This document shows, in pieces, positions 22,401 through 32,830 of a DNA stretch of 64,000 bases (position 1 is the first letter of the stretch; every line of letters begins with the position of its first letter). Position numbers and translations under genes: made by a program. The stretch is from Symsagittifera roscoffensis. Taxonomy: Eukaryota > Xenacoelomorpha > Acoela > Convolutidae. Under the pieces are notes generated by a model, which saw only the letters and a program-made list of their open reading frames with translations, ran no database searches and had not been told where the DNA came from. The stretch spans positions 24,289,419 through 24,353,418 of the forward strand of contig NC_087070.1 in NCBI RefSeq assembly GCF_963678635.1. The letters run 5' to 3'.

Positions 22401-24690
22401 ATTTTCTCTGAAAGTATTGAAGGTTCAAAATTTTAAACAAAGTTTTTCTTCATCATTTTTAAATTAAAATGAACCCAGTTCGAGAACAAAGCGTTTCAAA
22501 TTTCAATTTGTTTTCGTTTCGTTCTGATAACTTAAGCCATCATTGTATAAGAGAAACGCTGTCTCTACAATAACAGTAATCTCACATGTTTGTGTGAACT
22601 TTGAATATGTATGAAGGCTAAATCTGGTCATTTTGCATAATAAATTGCACCACACATCTGATATTCACAACAACATGTGAAGTTCATTATTCCATAAATT
22701 GATTCTCAGATCTGAAATTCGTTAAATGAGATCCTGATACAAATTTGGAAATTTCAGATCTGAAATTTGGATCTGAAATAGAAATTTTCAGATTTGCAAA
22801 AAAAGCTTGAAAAACAAAATTTCAGATCTGAAATTACATCTGAAAACCTTTTTTTAAAATATAAAAAAAATTAATAGAGTTTTTTCGTTTCGAGCAAATC
22901 AATGAATTACAATTTCTTGCTATTTGTACAATACGCAATTTTCTAAGATTAAACAGCGGTGAGAAACACTTCAATAACCACACGAGCAGAAACACACGAG
23001 CAGTTTTTTTTTAATTAAGTTTCTTGTGCAACTGTTTCAAAAAATTTTCGAATTTATTGGAAGAACTATCAAAATTTTGATTGTCATGCGCTTTTTATGC
23101 AAATACGTTGTTTATGTCATGCTTCGGGAAAAAATGTCAGCAGTCTACAAAAAAAAATTTAAGCAGTCTACGTTGAAGCTGTGAAATAAACCAGCACCTA
23201 AAAGAATTTGTAAAAAATTTAAGATCTGAAAAAACCAAGAAAACAAAGTCTTAGATCTGAAACCAGATCCGAAATAGATTTTTCAGATCTGAAATAACCA
23301 AGAGCAACAAATGCTTAGATCTGAAATTAGATCTGAAATAACCCATTTTTAAAGTAGTCAATCATTATTCAACTAAACACAAAGTATTTCAGATTTGAAA
23401 GAAAACACTTACAAGGTACGGCATCGTATAACAGAAAAACTGCTTCCACAGGATGTGTCTGCACGAGTGGTTTTTTTAAATATTCATTTTCTCTGAAAGT
23501 ATTGAAGATTAAAAATTTTCATCAAAATTGTTCTTCATCATTTCTTAATTAAAATCAACCGAATTCGACAACAAAGCGTTTCATTTTTTTCCGTTTTGTC
23601 CGGTTAACTTAAGCCATCATTGTATAAGAGAAATGCTGTCTGTACAACAACAGTAACATCACAAGTTTGTGTGAACGTTAATTATATGTGAAAAGTTAAG
23701 CTGGTCAATTTGCAAGACAACTTGCACCACACAGCGGATATTCACAACAAGATGTGAAGTTCATTAATTGATTCTCAGATCTGAAATTCCTTGAATCAGA
23801 TCCTGATACGAACTTGGAAATTTCAGATCTGAAATAGAAATTTTCTGATTTGAAAAAAAAAACTTCAAAAACATTTTTTCAGATATGAAACTACATCTGA
23901 GAAGCCCTTTGTTAAATTATGGTGTTTGCGTTTCGAGCAATTGAATGAAATTTAATGTCTTGCTATTTGTGCACGACGCAATTTTCTGAGATTAATTAGC
24001 ATTAAGAAAGTTTCAATAAACACACAATCAGTTTTTTGTAATTAAGTTTCTTTTGCAACTGTTTGATTTTCTTGCGCTATTTATGAAAATCCGTTGTTTA
24101 GGTCATGCTCGAGAAATATAATTCACCAGTCTACAAAAAAAGTTCAAGCAGTCTTCGTTGAAGCTGTAAAGTACACCAGCAAGAGTTTATAAAAATTTCA
24201 GATCTGAAATAACCAAGAAAATAAAGTCTTAGATCTGAAAATAGATCTGAAATAGAATTTTCAGATCTGAAATAACCAAGAACGTTAAATATTCAGATCT
24301 GAAATTAGATCTGAAATAACCCATTTTTAAAGTAGTCAATCATTATTCAACTACACCCATCCTATTTCCGATTTGAAATTAAACACTTAGTAGGTACGCA
24401 CAGTATAACAGAAAAACTGCTTTCACAGGATGTGTCTGCGAGGGTTTTTTTCAAACACTGATTTTCTCTGAAAGTATTGAAGGTTCAAAATTTTAAACAA
24501 AGTTTTTCTTCATCATTTTTAAATTAAAATGAACCCAGTTCGAGAACAAAGCGTTTCAAATTTCAATTTGTTTTCGTTTCGTTCTGATAACTTAAGCCAT
24601 CATTGTATAAGAGAAACGCTGTCTCTACAATAACAGTAATCTCACATGTTTGTGTGAACGTTTAATATGTGTGAAGGTTCAGGTTGTCAT
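16500..24690. repeat. Satellite array of about 1-kb monomers rich in the palindrome TTTCAGATCTGAAA
   Basis: Eight monomers can be phased by a TTGCACCA marker at about 16553, 17516, 18561, 19556, 20601, 21661, 22643 and 23720, giving lengths of 963 to 1077 bp. Each monomer carries, in the same order, several AGATCTGAAAT clusters, GCGTTTCGAGCAAATGAA, GTTTCTTGTGCAACTG, GTTGTTTATGTCATGCTTCGG, AGCAGTCTACGTTGAAGCTG, AACCAAGAGCAACAAATATT, GGTGCGGCACCGTATA and CACAGGATGTGTCTGCG. The 14-mer TTTCAGATCTGAAA is its own complement and occurs about three to five times per monomer, with many near copies. No protein frame persists. The array lies in the GPCR intron. Confidence 0.9.
20601..24690. repeat. Recent dimeric higher-order duplication within the satellite
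   Basis: The two-monomer blocks 20601-22642 and 22643-24690 are nearly identical over about 2.04 kb. Differences are single bases and a short extra ACACGAGCAG-type segment near 22985. Neighbouring monomers are clearly more diverged. The first monomer of each block has ACATCTGATATTCAC and the second ACAGCGGATATTCAC, defining two types. Confidence 0.85.
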
Positions 24691-25298
24691 TTTGTGTGCG
24701 CAAAGGAAAGAAACCAGCTGTTATTATTCTTCTGACAATCATAATAACGAAAAAATGCGACTTTTGTGAAAATTATGCAGCTTAAACTTGAAAAAAATTG
24801 AATAAAACGGCAGGATCACAACAGATCGAAACATTAGCGTTCTAAACTGGTTCGCAAAATAGTTTTTCGTTTGGAAAAAGCACGAAGACAGCCTCTAAAA
24901 TTTTTGCCGGATTCACCAAAAACTCGAAGAAAAAAAACGGTATTGTTACAGCAGAGACCCCGACAATTTAGTGAGCACCAGGCATTTTTTATCAAAAAAA
25001 TGTCACGTGAATTTGATTTTTACATTCTCTGCCATTAAGCAAGATTGTCTCAAATTTTTTAAATTGAAGCTATCCAAACCTTTTTTCTTCCATGAAATCA
25101 AGAATCAACCCGAGTAGCAAGGCCCTTTTTTGACATAGCAATGCCGTTCTTAGGTGTAGCAATGCAATTTTTTCCCGAAGTTTTGCATAGTTCGTCTCAA
25201 CTGCCGGCGCTGTATTTTTGTGTTTTTCTGACATTAAGTGTATAAAACAGGAAAAAAGTTTTAAAAGTTCATTCGGATGGATAAGAATGGATTCACTT
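24691..25298. other. Intronic spacer
   Basis: No gene or known repeat was recognised. Confidence 0.5.
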
Positions 25299-25725
25299 AT
25301 TCGAACTCTAATGCAGGGTAATTTTTACGCAAATTTTTTAATTTAATAACTCCATTTCTCGGAAATTATTGAAGGTATAAACTCAAACTTTTGTGCAAGC
25401 AGAGGAAAGTGACGGATTGTCACAGAACCAACGTAATCAAAAACATGGCAGGCTTTGTACAAATTTTTGAATTCTAACAAAGAAATAGTTTGAATTAGTG
25501 AAGCGGAAACGTTCAAAACCCATCAAGAAATTATCGTAGTAAAATGGTTTGCAAAGTTTGCCATGTTTTTGATTACGTTTGTCGAAACACTAAGTTGGTT
25601 CTATGACAATCCGTTACTTTCCTCTGCTTGCACAAAAGTTCGAGTTTATACCTTCAATGATTTCCCAGAAAAAGAGTTATTAAATTTAAAACTTTGCTTA
25701 AAACACCCTGCAATAGAGTTCGAAT
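25299..25725. mobile_element. Foldback element with about 170-bp inverted arms
   Basis: The left arm runs ATTCGAACTCTA-TGCAGGGT, AATTTAATAACTC, TTGAAGGTATAAACTC, TTTTGTGCAAGCAGAGGAAAG and AATCAAAAACATGGCA. The complement returns in reverse order from about 25550, ending ACCCTGCAATAGAGTTCGAAT. The loop is about 90 bp. Arms differ at scattered positions. There is no coding capacity and no clear target duplication. Confidence 0.8.
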
Positions 25726-25866
25726 ACGTTCTGTAGAATAGTATACGCTTCAATCAAAGATGATAGAAGACATTTTTTGATAGATTCTCAGCATTTCACA
25801 GAAAGCAAAAAATATTTAAAAAATCAATATAAGAAGAAACAGATCGAAACATGAGTGTTCCTGTAG

Positions 25867-26031
25867 GCCCTCGAAGCAGTCGTCCCTTCCCTCCCTCCTC
25901 TGGCCCTAGTGTGGTGCGGATGGTCAGACACACCCCCTCTCGGATGGACTGTCTGGTTGGACATCTGTGTGCGATCAGTCTGGCATACACTCTATTCACA
26001 GTCCCACTGGACATCACCTGGCACATAACAG
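25867..26031 (+). CDS. GPCR exon encoding intracellular loop 1 and TM2, GnRH-receptor family
   Basis: The acceptor TTCCTGTAG|GCC gives the phase that continues the exon at 7079-7246. The exon encodes a Pro/Ser/Arg-rich loop (GPRSSRPFPPSSGPSVV) and then RMVRHTPSRMDCLVGHL and the TM2 helix ending VPLDITWHITG. Compared with mammalian GnRH receptors, SRM, the Leu three residues later, HL and then L..TL..PLD..W.IT fall at identical spacing without a gap. Asp 2.61 and Trp 2.64, which line the GnRH pocket in the mammalian receptor, are present. The residue at 2.50, Asp in most class A receptors and Asn in mammalian GnRHR, is Ser here. The donor ACAG|GTCGGA is weak, so the 3' edge is tentative; reading through gives RNNRFTDLMK and a stop at 26076. 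AKH or corazonin receptors of the same superfamily are alternatives. Confidence 0.72.
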
Positions 26032-27079
26032 GTCGGAACAACCGATTCACTGACTTAATGAAAACACTATATGATTAATATACAGCTTAGTTTACGTTTA
26101 ATCGTTAGCCTTCAATCGATATCTCAAAGCCATATACATTAACAACTGAAGTTGTCTATGATTTAGGCCTTTGAAAAATCCAAAATAATCCTTTGTTGGT
26201 ACCACAGCAACAGTACAGAAAATTGCATCTTTTCAATTTCAATCAATGACCTGAAAGAATTTTCAGTCATTTATCTAACGCATTATCTGTCACAAATGAA
26301 GAAATGGGCTGAAATACCATTTACAAATACAAGTAAAAGGATCTAGCTCGATAGATAGAATATATTAAGGATATTTTTGAAAAGATGTAGGTATTTAACA
26401 AAGCAATTAGATCTGGCCAGAGAATTTCTTGGTGCTGAACAATCGCCTCGTAAGTAAGCACCAATGAAAATTGCATTTCATGAACCAAATCGAAAATGAA
26501 AATCTATGATATTGTCCATCAACTCGCAAACAGTCACAATATGAAAAGACTGAAAAACAATTATGCTTTCTCGTGAATTTTCAATTATTTTTGCAATGTT
26601 TGTTTTAAACAGTTTCATGCCTTGAATTTGATTGTGTTTATTCAAACCATGAATTTCTGACATGCATTAAATAAAGCCCTGCGTGAAGATGAAAAAGTTG
26701 ATTTTTCATTACCCGTACTAGATGCTCGTATATTGACTTTGATTGTCGAAAATCACACGTTGGTGTGAAAATACGCAGTCGAAAAGCAATTTTAGAACCA
26801 GTGCAAAAATTGAAAAATATCCAATTTTGTTTGTGAAAATCAACATAGAGGTCAAGCACAACCAAAACAAAGGTCGAGCACTGTATTATTTTTGTCTTTC
26901 ATGATTTTTTTGAAGAAATCAAGTGAAATATAAAATACAAAAAAAAAACATCTACTCGAGCACTGCCTCTGTTGTTTTCTATATTGTAAACTAATGTTTC
27001 AACTTTTTTTTGCGCAACTTTTGATTTTTGTTACTGTTTGTTTTTGTTTTTATGCTACTCAAGTTTTCTATTTTTGTTC
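26032..27079. other. Non-coding sequence downstream of the TM2 exon
   Basis: No TM3 exon (Cys 3.25, DRY-like motif) could be found. The minus-strand open frames of 61-75 codons around 26478-26865 show no domain and no splice context. Confidence 0.5.
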
Positions 27080-27442
27080 GTTTCAACAATTTTATTAAAC
27101 CAACAACCCCCCTGAGATTTGCCGAGGTTTTAGAATGAAAACTTTGTTGCTGAACAATAAGTAAATTGTTTTAGAGTTAAATATTTTGTTAGATTGAATT
27201 ACTTTGTTGCTTAGTTTCGAATATAGTCTTGGTTGAGGAAGTTTATCCTGAATGATCATAAGATTAAGTTGAATCAGATTTTCTAGCAAACAATAGAGAT
27301 AACAGATATGGAGTGAACACGCTCTGCGTGGTGTTAAGTAGAGATTAGCGCAATGACCTTGGTTTGTATAAATAGCAACAAACTGCAGTAGAACTGCAAA
27401 AGAACAAGTAACTAACGAGGTACCGAAGGTCGCCTCACGACA
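27080..27442 (-). repeat. Putative 3' LTR of the minus-strand gypsy element
   Basis: Read on the minus strand, GCGGGGAA (possible polypurine tract) is followed by TGTCGTGAGGCGACC, then TATTTATA about 70 bp on, and AATAAA near the far end (complement of 27091-27096). This is the LTR arrangement of a start, TATA box and polyadenylation signal. The outer edge is uncertain because no second LTR or target duplication was found for comparison. Confidence 0.5.
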
Positions 27443-27642
27443 TTCCCCGCGGGGGAAAAATTTTGAGAAACTTCAAAATTAGAGAGAAAATAAAACTGCA
27501 CCCGGACGAGCAAATGATTGATAGCCCCCTATCCCACACAAATGTCTTACAGTGAAGCAAAATATGATAGCACGAAAGAGTTTGACTAGAGTTTAAAGAG
27601 TTTTAAAGAGTTGTTAATAGTTTTAAACTGGACATATGGTCA
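27443..27642 (-). other. Untranslated stretch between pol and the 3' LTR
   Basis: No open frame; it ends in the putative polypurine tract. TTTAAAGAGTTTTAAAGAGTT is a short local repeat (27593-27613). Confidence 0.45.
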
Positions 27643-28474
27643 ATCAGTGCCAGTAGTTTCATTCCTTTGAGCAAGAGAAGGAGACGTCGGAGCTGAAGGT
27701 CGAGGTGGAAGACGATTCCGAATAAGTGGTTTCCGTGGTGAGGATGTGGATACGACCGGCGCATCTGAGGGCATATTTTGATCCTCCGTAACTGATCTGA
27801 GTGATGAAGCTACTGCCGTTTCAGAGGGCAAAATTGAGTCCTCCTCTACTGATTTCACCGAATGCCGCAACTGATCGCCAAAAAACTGAGTACGCTTTTT
27901 ACTACGATGTGACGTACGGATGACTCGGCATCGTCAACCACTGGTTGAGCTGGTAGAGAAAGCGAAGAGTAGGAGGAAGGCAACTCTGAGGACGCTGAAT
28001 GAGAGGGGAGACCCAAATCTTGTGTCGAATCCTTTTCCGGCGACGAGACAATAATTTCAGGACGAGAAGGACTAACCTCAGGAGGCCCAGCAGGATGAGC
28101 GGTCGAGGAAGAAGCAGCACGATGTGAAGTCCGCGGTTGAGGCCAAGTGAACGATCCTTCAGGCTGTTTAGTAGAATCAGTATTCCGCGAGCACAAGTTG
28201 AGGTATGGGGAGTCGACGTCGAGGCAAACCGAGGAGCAAACCGAACCGGAGGTGAGTCACACTGAAACCTCTGGCGTTTTCCGATTGGAGCAGAATCTTG
28301 AGCCACCTGACGACCATTGTTGGATCCAACTGGACTTTCACTGGAAGAATCAACTGTGAGATCCACCATCGGAGTAGAGAGAGGGGGATTGTTAGGCCGT
28401 TGTTCCAGTAGTACAGGCTGCGACCGCGTAGTGGGCCGTTTTACCGCTCCTCGAGAAGTTGAATTCGAAGCTTA
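27643..28474 (-). pseudogene. Ser/Thr/Pro-rich C-terminal tail of the gypsy polyprotein
   Basis: Three overlapping minus-strand frames (28369-27902, 28196-27855, 27870-27640) share one low-complexity composition: SSSTAHPAGPPEVSPSRPE, SLSLPAQPVVDD, SVEEDSILPSE and LPPRPSAPTSPSLAQR. A single ancestral frame split by shifts explains this better than three genes. Disordered tails after integrase are common in gypsy elements. There is no transmembrane segment to suggest an envelope gene. Confidence 0.55.
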
Positions 28475-29800
28475 GATGCGATCACCTATAGTGTTTGGAG
28501 CAACTAAAACGGTAGACCGATAATTAGGTTTGAGGCAGATATAATTTTTCCGGTAAGCTTTCCCCTTGTCGGTAACATAAGTATGATCCGTAACACGAAC
28601 AATTTTAAACTTAGTCATTTTATAAAGAGGTTTCCCCGATTGACGATCAATAATTTTCCTAAAGACTTTAACTCGACTAGGATCAGACAGTAGAAGGATT
28701 TCTAATTTACTTGTTTTCGAGAGGCGACGAGGTTGCACAACTGGTGCACGCCTGGAGCTGACTTGCGCCCCCGGAGGTGTTACTATTGCCGAGAAGCGAA
28801 GAGTGTTGCTATTGAGTCCGGACTTAAGAGAATGAGTGAGGTCCGAATGCCGGGTTGCGAGCTTCTCGAGGACCTTTTTTCCTCCATCTGGGGGAAGATT
28901 ACGTTTGAATTGCGACCATTTATTCGCCGCCCGAGCGAGAAATGTGGCCTTGTATGGTTCACTATCTGCCACATTTCCGTCCATCGAAAACAAGGATTTG
29001 AAGCGGGGAGGAAGTGTTGGACTGGTACTGCCGCAAGGAACAACATTTTGCCCTGTCCCTACTGTAATCGTTGCTGGCAATCTGGTCTGGTGTAAGGAGG
29101 TTGCGCTCCAGTCCTTGGGCTGAAGTATCAGATTGAACAACATTATTACGAGCCTGAGATTATACAGTATTAGGTTTACGGCCAAAATACAATTCAAAAG
29201 GTGATTTCATAAGCACCGAATGGTTACTCTTGCGAATATCCTGAAGTATTTGATGAATCGTATCCTTAAAGTTTTTGAATTTAGGATCGAGTTTTGCCAC
29301 ACCCAGTTTTCTCTTGATTGTCCGAATCGTTCGTTCGACCAACCCACTGCTGCGATGATCTCCGACCGCTGAGAGGACATGTTTAATATCTCTATTGGAG
29401 CAGAATTCTTGCACCAAGTTATTTTTAAAATCTGAACCACGATCCGTTCTGATAGAATGAGGAAGACCATGAATTTGAATATAAGATTCAAGGACTTTAG
29501 TAACCTTCTAAGCCCCAGTGGTTTTAGAAATCAGAAGTGAAGGAAGTTTAGAGAACGGATCAATCGCTACCAAAAGAAAGATCGGACCAGCAAAATCTAG
29601 TTGTAACTCCTGAGTAGGTCCAGACACGACAGGCAAAGATTGCGCAGTATTAAAAGTTGACGCGGGCTTAAGATTCTTACCAAACAGGGTGCATTCACGA
29701 CACGTCTCAATGATCTGACGGTTCATAAATGGCCACCAGAGGTATTCGGAGGCTGCCATCATAGCTTCTTGTCTCGGTGAGATCGGTGAAGACGAGTGAG
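28475..29800 (-). pseudogene. Gypsy integrase with zinc-binding, catalytic and C-terminal parts
   Basis: The HHCC zinc-binding region starts at the end of the upstream frame (RLHRSH) and continues after a shift near 29765 with SEYLWWPFM and CRECTLFGKN. The catalytic domain shows the first Asp (QLDFAGP), the second Asp (RTDRGSDF, around 29440) and the Glu in SSGLVERTIRTIKRK (around 29325). All three D-D-E residues are kept. A TAG stop at about 29510 splits the core after SKTTGA, and another stop follows FGRKPNTV at 29160. The next frame (29197-28472) holds a C-terminal domain with KVFRKIIDRQSGKPLY, FKIVRVTDHTYV and YICLKP, resembling the SH3-like DNA-binding end. No chromodomain was recognised. 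Confidence 0.85.
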
Positions 29801-30857
29801 CACGGCTTGTCGAAGGGGTTCAGGAATAGCTAATTTATTAACAATAACTACACAGTCATTTACCACAGCTGCTTTAGGCCAAAACTGGGCCATATACGCA
29901 CCAAGATTGTTGAAAGAGGTGATATCCTTGTTTATGTCGGCTCGCTTCATGGGGCCAAGAAAACGATCCTCCGCCGTCAATCCCGCCGAAAGATCTGCAT
30001 CAAAGAGCTCAGGCAAGTCCACAATTTCCTTCTTTGATGAGGAGAGGAGAGGTTTACCCCCATTCACAGCGAGGACACCAATCTTTGCGGCCGTGTTAAC
30101 TTTGCCTGTTTTCGACAGGCGACATCGTCTCATCGCCTCCAACAGCTGCGTGTGACCGTCTTTCCTAGTTGTAGTCCTTGTGGCGACAAAACGGGTTTTG
30201 GCGGCCCGTTCCCGTGTTCGGTTTCGTTGGCGTATCTGATCCAATCGGGACATGCGGTTGAGTTGACGAGATCGTATTTGCGGCCTTGGACTAGCTCGGC
30301 GAAAGTTTGGAGAACTAACTGGAAAAGACTCCACAAATGTTTGTAAATCAACCTGCTCAGCAGTTGAGTGCAATATAGTCATAGAGTTAGGTTGAGTGAT
30401 AGTAGCGTTCGAGTCAGTAGTAGTTGGGTTATCGTTTTGCGGTTTTGTCATGTTGGAAAGTTTTTGAGAGAAAGAAGATGAAATAAATTGACTGTTTGCT
30501 AAAGATTCAGGTCGGAGACAGTGATTTTTTGAAATGTCATCTGGTTTGTAACAATCAATTTGCATACCAGTCCCTGATTGGTTGAATTCGTGAGAGCAAA
30601 AACCGACACCCTCTTTTGACAAACAACGCAAACAGTCCATTTGCATACCGCAATATGATTGGTTGAAACATTGAGTGACATTATCATAGCCCCCATCCGG
30701 CGAGTGACGTAAATAACGACCACCATTTTGCTGTGTCACAAATTGGACCCCCTCTTGCGGCGATATACAATTTTGATTCCACTTTGGAGAGGAATTATAA
30801 GAATTGATAAATGAGAGGGCCTGATAAAATGCCTCAACTGACTTAACTACAAAAATT
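29801..30857 (-). pseudogene. Unusual Cys-containing segment between RNase H and integrase
   Basis: A 326-codon frame (30739-29759) and about 40 open codons before it fill the space from the RNase H junction to the integrase zinc finger. Near the start is a duplicated motif, FNQSYCGMQMDC and FNQSGTGMQIDC, then a Thr/Asn-rich linker (NPTTTDSNATITQPNS), an Arg-rich stretch (RSRQLNRMSRLDQIRQRNR) and a segment leading into the integrase (VVIVNKLAIPEPLRQAV). Typical gypsy elements have a few dozen residues here. It may be one polyprotein with RNase H, since the upstream frame ends at a single TAA (about 30856) and continues in the same frame. Function unknown. Confidence 0.6.
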
Positions 30858-31395
30858 TAGTCGTTTTTAGAGGGTTCAGGAGCTGGAAACGTAGGATAAC
30901 GTGATAAGTAATCGACTATCCCCAACGTGATCCCTGGGAAGTGAATAACCTCAAAATCAAAAGGTAGCAGACGATCTGCCCAGCGAGCAAGGCGAGACTG
31001 ATATGACTTATTATTATAATTTTCACTTAATGCCGATATGAAAACGCGTACCTAACAAATAGGTGCGGAAATGTTCGCAAGCCCAGACAAAAGCCGATAA
31101 CTCCAGTTCGTTAGTGCTGTATTTAACCTCCGCATTATTAAAAAAACGCGAAGCAAAAGCAGTTGGTGCCCAAACTCCCGGTTCAACTTCCTGTTCGAGG
31201 CAAGCTCCTAGGCCATTATGGCTAGCGTCACATTTTACCCTCGATCCTTTCGATGATTCGAAATGATACAGACTCGGAATTCTCGCAATCATCTCGATTA
31301 TATCATAAAAAGCTTAATTCTGATCCTCACCCCACAGGAACGATTGTTTATTACAGGCCTTCAATGAGGCCCGGAAATGAACAGTATGAGTATGC
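30858..31395 (-). pseudogene. Gypsy RNase H
   Basis: The minus frame 31292-31023 carries KCDASHNGLGACLEQ (first catalytic Asp), AFASRFFN, KYSTNELELSAFVWA (Glu motif) and FRTYLLGTRFHI. After a break at about 31023 it continues with LARWADRLLPFDFEVIHFPG and ends VDYLSRYPTFPAPEP with TAA near 30856. An in-frame TAA near 31315 precedes the domain (after GEDQN). Confidence 0.85.
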
Positions 31396-32435
31396 CAATC
31401 AGGAATAAACCTTTGTAAAGGGTTTAGCGTTCCCGTAAACGACCGAAGTTTTTAGAGTTCGCGGTGGTTTAAGCGATTGAATTGCCTCGATCTTTGAAAA
31501 TTTTGGGGAGTAACCGTTCTCATTATTGTCATACCCTAACCAAGTTAGTTGGTTAACAGAGAATTCGCACTTACTCGGTTTTAGGGCCCAGCCTTCCACA
31601 TCAAGCCTTTGCATAACTTTTTCGACCAGAACGTTATATTCTTGGACATCGCATTTAGTGACTATCAAAATGTCATCGGGGTAACAAATAACCCCTTCTA
31701 ACCATTGCAAGGTACAATCCATTGCCTTCTGGAACTCGGTAGGCATATCAGTCAGTCCAAAAAAAAACCGGTCTTGAATCGGTACGTTCCCGTCGCCTCG
31801 CCACACAAAATGTTGAAATTACAGTGGCCGCTAGTGAGTGATGACAGTGGCAACTGATTAAACGCATACTCCAAATCCAAGGACGTGAACCAAACCTTAC
31901 CAGGAACAATTCGAGTTATGATGTGTGCCGCGGAATCAATAAGCTCATGAATGTTCGGCATCTGGTACTTGTTTTTCCAGATCTGAGCATTCATCGGTTT
32001 AGCATTGAGGGCCAGTTTGATATATTCATACTTTTTTGCAGTTAGCACAATCGGTGCTATGAAGAAATCAGTCGTACACTTGTCCAACTTTTCAATATGT
32101 CCTTGCTCCACCAAAAGTTTTATCTCACTCGCGACCCTATCTTGAATATGAATCGGAACTTTTCGTCCTTTAATTCGACGTGGCACCAATGGGAACTTGA
32201 AATTTGTGTATACTTTATGATTTTTTGATCGACCCAAACGACTAAACACATGGGCGTATTTTTTTGCAAAAAAGGAACTCCAGTATTCTGAAATCGGATC
32301 TGAGGAACTATACTCCAACGACTGGATTGTTTCGGCCTTCAATTGTGTAGTAACAATACACAGTTGCTCCTGCAAGTCCAAACCGAGAAGATTACGAGTT
32401 CTATTCTCCGAAATGAGGAACCGAGCGTTTGACAC
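31396..32435 (-). pseudogene. Gypsy reverse transcriptase
   Basis: Frame 32435-31752 holds the N-terminal fingers and palm: VPRRIKGRKVPIHIQDRV, VEQGHIEKLDKCTTDFFIAP, YIKLALNAKPMN, KYQMPNIHELID and WFTSLDLEYAFNQLPL. A shift near 31790 moves to frame 31806-31399 with FFGLTDMPTEFQKAMD, the catalytic box ICYPDDILIVT and LKPSKCEFSVNQLTWLGY. A further shift near 31455 breaks the connection domain. The active-site box is YPDD, where gypsy elements normally have Leu, Val, Ile or Met before DD. Confidence 0.9.
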
Positions 32436-32830
32436 CCTCCAGCCACTAGAAGAAATCGGAATTTGATTCGACCCAAGGAGGTGAATGGGCTTCTTATTAT
32501 AGTCGACATACAGGGTATCAATAGGGTAACGGGTGATATCGCGAAACTCAATTGGTATACTCGTTGCAAGAGTAAATCACAGGTGCGTTTATTCAGGAAC
32601 GAAATTGGGCTTCCTGTGTCTACTGTCGAATAGAAAAAACTGTAACCTGAACCCAACTGGTTACTGAGGCTTCGAGATTGTCCTCCACTTGACTTGAGGG
32701 TTTCTATGTTATTAATCATGACAGCGGATTCCAGCTCTAACACCCCATATTCGGGCTCACTATCCTGGTCTACATCTATAAAATTGCAATCCACAGAGGG
32801 ACCCGCCACGTCCTCATTTTCCTGCACCAG
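32436..32830 (-). pseudogene. Gypsy aspartic protease
   Basis: Minus frame 32827-32339 contains YSTVDTGSPISFLNKRTCD; the DTGSP active-site motif is encoded at 32620-32607. Upstream is an acidic linker (DVDQDSEPEYGVLELES) joining it to gag. A shift downstream of LLQRVYQLSF loses the flap and C-terminal half from this frame. Confidence 0.8.

Noticed and set aside
16500-24690. CRISPR-like or promoter array because of regular palindromes
   Set aside because: Units are about 1 kb with internal homology throughout, in a eukaryotic intron; there are no unique spacers.
28133-30355. Several + strand frames of 64 to 120 codons across the integrase and spacer region
   Set aside because: They are antisense to integrase and polyprotein sequence with clear motifs on the minus strand.
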